Assembly (NCBI RefSeq): GCF_030553305.1
Contig: NZ_JARRAH010000005.1
Location: forward strand, 43,751-107,750
Direction: 5' to 3'
Length of the DNA stretch: 64,000 nucleotides
DNA from: Halomarina ordinaria
GTDB taxonomy: Archaea; Halobacteriota; Halobacteria; Halobacteriales; Haloarculaceae
In this document: in pieces, positions 61,021 through 64,000 of the stretch
How positions within the stretch are numbered: position 1 is the stretch's first letter
How the letters are laid out: every line of letters begins with the position of its first letter
The notes under the pieces: generated by a model
Databases searched by the model: none
What the model saw: the letters and a program-made list of their open reading frames with translations, nothing else
Told to the model about the DNA's origin: nothing
Made by a program: the position numbers and the translations under genes

Positions 61021-62823
61021 ATGGTTCAGGCAGTTCGCATGCCGATGATGGGGAATACGATGGAGACTGGCCTGCTCGCTGAGTGGGTTGTCGAGGCTGG
61101 CACCTCCGTCGAGGAAGACGACGTGCTTGCAATCGTCGAGTCCGAGAAAGCAGCCGCCGACGTCGTCGCGACGCAGTCTGGAGAACTCGCTCGCATCGAT
61201 GTCGACGCAGGTGAGGAAGTGCCGCCGGGGACGCTTATCGGGGTCGTCCTTGCCGACGACGAACACATCGAGGACGCCCCAGCTCCTGGAAGTCGAATCG
61301 AGCCCGAAAGTGACAGTGATGACGGTTCCGGGAACAGTGGCCAGACAGACGTCGATGACACGTCTTCCGACGAAAATAGTACCAGCGCCAGTACTGACGC
61401 TCACATCGACGCCAGCACAGAAGCTAGTACAGAGAATGAGTTGACGATTCGAGCCGCTCCAGGGGCGCGGAAGCTGGCAGCGTCTGAAGACGTGGACCTT
61501 TCGACCATCCAGGGGTCTGGTCCGGAAGGTGCCGTCCTCAGAGCCGACGTTGAGGACGTTCTGGAGCAAGCAGTCGTCACGAGGGAGACAGATGACACAG
61601 CCGCCGACCCCGACGTCGCTGGAGAGAGACGGTCGTTCGCTACTCCGAGGACACGTCGACTCGCTCGAGAACAGGGGATCTCGATGAGTGATCTCCGAGG
61701 AACGGGCGTGAACGGCCGGGTGACGGAATCGGACGTGCGGGCCGCCGCAGGACAGGAAACCGTACCGAGGCCGTCTGAAAATGCTGAACCCCCCAGAGCG
61801 TCCATGGATGGCCGCTCGCCGACGGACGCGGCTGCCCATGGTGTCACTGTCGTGGAGGAGCAGCCACTCTCACGCATGCGCCAAACCATCGCCGGTCGGA
61901 TGACGCAGTCGGCGAGGCAGGCCCCCCATGTCACACTCAATCGCTCGGTGAGCGTTGACCGGGGGTTCCAGACGGCGACAGAACTCACAGAAGATGGAGA
62001 CACTACCGTAGGGTTCACGGACGTACTCGTTGCGGCCGCGGGCCGAGCACTGGCGACCCACCCTGAATTTAACGCGTGGTTCGAGAACGACAACCTGCGG
62101 TTGATCGCCGAGCGAAACGTCGCCGTAGCCGTCGACACCGACGCAGGGCTCGTCACGCCAGTCATTCGCGAGGTGGGCCGACGCTCGCTAGTGAGTATCG
62201 CCAGCGAGCGCCGAGAGGTGACCGACGCTGTTCTCGATGAATCGTTTTCGATGGACACCCTCCAGGGAGGGACGTTTACCATCACGAACCTCGGAATGTT
62301 CGGTATCGACTCGTTCGACCCGATTATCAACCCCCCACAGGTAGCGATTCTCGGCGTCGGGTGCATCCACGGCGAAAAGGAACGAACCTGTACCCTCTCG
62401 CTTTCGTTCGACCATCGAGCGGTCGATGGTGCCGATGCCGCTCGGTTCCTCCAGACACTTACGGCGTTCGTCGAGGCGCCGTCACGACTCGTTGCTGCCT
62501 CGACCGAGGATATGAGTACTCACACCGAGGATACCGGCGGGAGCCCAGTGAGCAATACTGGGACGTCACTCGACGAGATATCTGTCGCTGAGTTGCTCGA
62601 GCGCGACATCCATGAGCATGCTACCGAGGTCGCCGCTGCCCACAGCTGGCCGGTACCGACCCTCGATGTCGAGTTGATCGAAGGTGTCCCGACCATCGCG
62701 GTGGAACGGGGGGGAGATCTCTCGGCGGCGAACGCGAAGCGACTCATCTACGCGGCCTGTCGGGAATCGCAGTACTCCGACGCCATTACTGGTCTCAGAG
62801 ACCCCGACGTCACCGTCAGCTGA
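61021..62823 (+). CDS. 2-oxoacid dehydrogenase E2 acyltransferase with two subunit-binding domains
   Basis: The 600-residue protein has a lipoyl domain (lipoyl Lys43 in VESEKAAADVV), a Glu/Ser/Asp/Thr-rich linker (about 95-140), two peripheral subunit-binding domains (about 144-182, APGARKLAASEDVDLSTIQG; about 206-243, SFATPRTRRLAREQGISMSD), and the catalytic domain with LSFDHRAVDGADAARFL near 459-475. It transfers an acyl group from lipoate to CoA. After about residue 495 it has an extra 105-residue segment of unknown function (SVAELLERDIHEHATEVAAA and following). No E1 or E3 genes are within the window, so the enzyme may use a distant E1/E3 or none. Confidence 0.9.
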   Translation: MVQAVRMPMMGNTMETGLLAEWVVEAGTSVEEDDVLAIVESEKAAADVVATQSGELARIDVDAGEEVPPGTLIGVVLADDEHIEDAPAPGSRIEPESDSDDGSGNSGQTDVDDTSSDENSTSASTDAHIDASTEASTENELTIRAAPGARKLAASEDVDLSTIQGSGPEGAVLRADVEDVLEQAVVTRETDDTAADPDVAGERRSFATPRTRRLAREQGISMSDLRGTGVNGRVTESDVRAAAGQETVPRPSENAEPPRASMDGRSPTDAAAHGVTVVEEQPLSRMRQTIAGRMTQSARQAPHVTLNRSVSVDRGFQTATELTEDGDTTVGFTDVLVAAAGRALATHPEFNAWFENDNLRLIAERNVAVAVDTDAGLVTPVIREVGRRSLVSIASERREVTDAVLDESFSMDTLQGGTFTITNLGMFGIDSFDPIINPPQVAILGVGCIHGEKERTCTLSLSFDHRAVDGADAARFLQTLTAFVEAPSRLVAASTEDMSTHTEDTGGSPVSNTGTSLDEISVAELLERDIHEHATEVAAAHSWPVPTLDVELIEGVPTIAVERGGDLSAANAKRLIYAACRESQYSDAITGLRDPDVTVS

Positions 62824-62887
62824 GCACCCTGCCCACCAGTAAATTATTTATCATAAGTACTAAGACCCGAGCGTGTTAGTTCGGGGC

Positions 62888-64000
62888 ATGGACTTTACGC
62901 TGTCCGAGGAGCAGCAGATGATGCAGCGTCTCACGCGGGATATCTGTTCGAATTATGATCTCGAGTACTGGCGCGAAAAGGACGAAGCTGAGGAGTTTCC
63001 CCACGAGATCTGGGACGACCTGACCGATGCCGGGTTCATGGGGCTGACTGTTCCGACCGAGTACGGTGGCGAGGGGCTCGGGATGGAAGAAGTCGCGACG
63101 GTCGGCCTCGCACTGGGTCGCAACGGGGGAGGTGTTAGTGGACCGAACCTCCTCACGCTCGGACCGGTGTTTGGTGGCGTCTCCATCAACGAACACGGCA
63201 ACAACGAACAGCGCGAACGTCTCCTCCCCGAGGTAGCCAATGGGGCGGTCGTTGCCCTTGGGTTGACCGAACCCGATGCGGGACTGGACACAGCCGGTAT
63301 CAAATCAACCGCTGAGAAGGACGGCGACGAATACGTACTGAATGGGACGAAGGTATGGACCACTGGCGCACATGTTTCTGACTACATCGTGACGCTGGCC
63401 CGGACCTCACCGATGGGTGAGGGCTCGCGCCACGAGGGTATCTCGCTGTTCGTCGTCCCGACAGACAGTGACGGTGTGACGACGAACAAGATCGATAAAC
63501 TGAGCATGCGCTGTCTCGGTTCCTGTGAGGTCGTCTTCGATGATGTTCGTGTTTCTGAAGAGAATCTCCTCGGCGAGGAAGACCGGGGGTTCTACCACGT
63601 CCTTGGGACGCTCAACACCGAACGCATCATCTGGTCGGCGATTCCGCTGTCGGCGGGTGAACTCGCGCTGGACCTCGCGGTTGATTACGCTAGCGAACGT
63701 GAGTCGTTCGAACGGCAAATCGGGCAGAATCAAGGCGTGCAGTTCCCACTGGCCGAGAACAAAATCGAACTGGAAACATCGAAGCTGATGATTTACAAGG
63801 CCGCTTCACTGTACGATGCCGGCGAGGAGTGTGCAATGGAGGCGAACGCAGCGAAATTCATGGCCGCCCGTGCCGGGTTCAATGCCTGCGACCAAGCCGT
63901 CCAGACACTCGGTGGGATGGGATTCGCGAACGAGTACCACGTCGAGCGACTGTACCGCGACGTTCGCCTCGCGCGGGTCGCACCCGTCAGCGACGAACTC
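62888..64000 (+). CDS. Acyl-CoA dehydrogenase (partial, runs off right edge)
   Basis: From the ATG at 62888, 371 residues are visible and the frame is open at 64000. The start MDFTLSEEQQMMQRLTRD, the FAD-binding/substrate loop LTEPDAGLDT, GTKVWTTGAHVSDYIVTLAR and the C-terminal QTLGGMGFANEYHVERLYRD are typical. It oxidises an acyl-CoA to a 2-enoyl-CoA with FAD. The catalytic base cannot be judged because the last part is missing. Together with the SDR, MaoC and ligases it builds a beta-oxidation set. A TATA-like AATTATTTAT (about 62843-62852) lies about 35-45 bp upstream. Confidence 0.92.
   Translation, partial: MDFTLSEEQQMMQRLTRDICSNYDLEYWREKDEAEEFPHEIWDDLTDAGFMGLTVPTEYGGEGLGMEEVATVGLALGRNGGGVSGPNLLTLGPVFGGVSINEHGNNEQRERLLPEVANGAVVALGLTEPDAGLDTAGIKSTAEKDGDEYVLNGTKVWTTGAHVSDYIVTLARTSPMGEGSRHEGISLFVVPTDSDGVTTNKIDKLSMRCLGSCEVVFDDVRVSEENLLGEEDRGFYHVLGTLNTERIIWSAIPLSAGELALDLAVDYASERESFERQIGQNQGVQFPLAENKIELETSKLMIYKAASLYDAGEECAMEANAAKFMAARAGFNACDQAVQTLGGMGFANEYHVERLYRDVRLARVAPVSDEL

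Noticed and set aside
60418..61839. 473-residue open frame antisense to the alcohol dehydrogenase and E2 genes
   Set aside because: Codon pattern and composition are the mirror of the real genes; basic, Cys-rich, no family.
1..64000. CRISPR array
   Set aside because: No regularly spaced repeats with unique spacers and no cas-like gene were seen; the repeats found are origin or operator elements.

Overview
The window comes from a halophilic archaeon of the class Halobacteria. The signs are high-GC DNA, very acidic proteins, Tat-type (RR) lipoprotein signals, many leaderless genes with a TATA-like box about 26-30 bp before the start codon, HTH_10/Bat-type regulators, several Orc1/Cdc6 genes and ISH-type insertion sequence remains. 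Four Orc1/Cdc6-like genes, three origin-like repeat clusters, toxin-antitoxin modules, a polymerase-B cassette and much gene debris point to a megaplasmid or a plasmid-derived island. The last 16 kb look like settled metabolic DNA.

Region 1 (1-11.8 kb) is a copper and metal handling island: a DUF4396 membrane protein (cut by the left edge), a cysteine-rich copper-storage-like protein, a permease carrying two metal-binding YHS/TRASH domains, a K+-channel-like protein, a secreted multicopper oxidase overlapping a DUF302 gene, a SHOCT membrane protein, a duplicated His-rich protein, a CopB-type copper ATPase, and a divergent Lrp-type regulator with a TRASH domain. Two remnants, of a nickel/cobalt transporter and of a second copper ATPase, show that the island has been reshuffled.

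Region 2 (12-19.4 kb) holds a hydrolase, a three-gene cassette (degenerate RecA-like protein, small protein, divergent family B DNA polymerase), PadR, winged-helix and Bat-type regulators, and decayed fragments.

Region 3 (19.4-25.2 kb) carries two tandem, similarly built origin modules, each with an inverted ORB-like pair, an orc gene and a third ORB copy after it. Between and beside them are hicBA, an antitoxin fused to a TnpB tail, and an intact vapBC.

Region 4 (25.2-46.6 kb) is accessory DNA: a beta-lactamase-fold hydrolase, an unrecognised two-gene module with a PD-(D/E)xK-like nuclease, a zinc-ribbon GNAT, an IS transposase, a fourth Orc-like ATPase, an RNase H-fold exonuclease, an unrecognised gene joined to a PIN-like nuclease, a PLD nuclease beside a type IIG-like restriction-methylase with its own AbrB-like regulator, a third origin module, and a broken vapBC. 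One palindrome (CTTACCAAACARTAGA and its complement) precedes three separate antitoxin genes.

Region 5 (46.6-64 kb) is mostly acyl-CoA metabolism: two SDRs, a MaoC hydratase, two acyl-CoA ligases, a complete but split Liv-type ABC importer, a VOC protein, an iron-type alcohol dehydrogenase, a 2-oxoacid dehydrogenase E2 with unusual architecture, and an acyl-CoA dehydrogenase cut by the right edge. Together they suggest uptake of a branched-chain or similar carboxylate, CoA activation and beta-oxidation. The substrate cannot be read from sequence.
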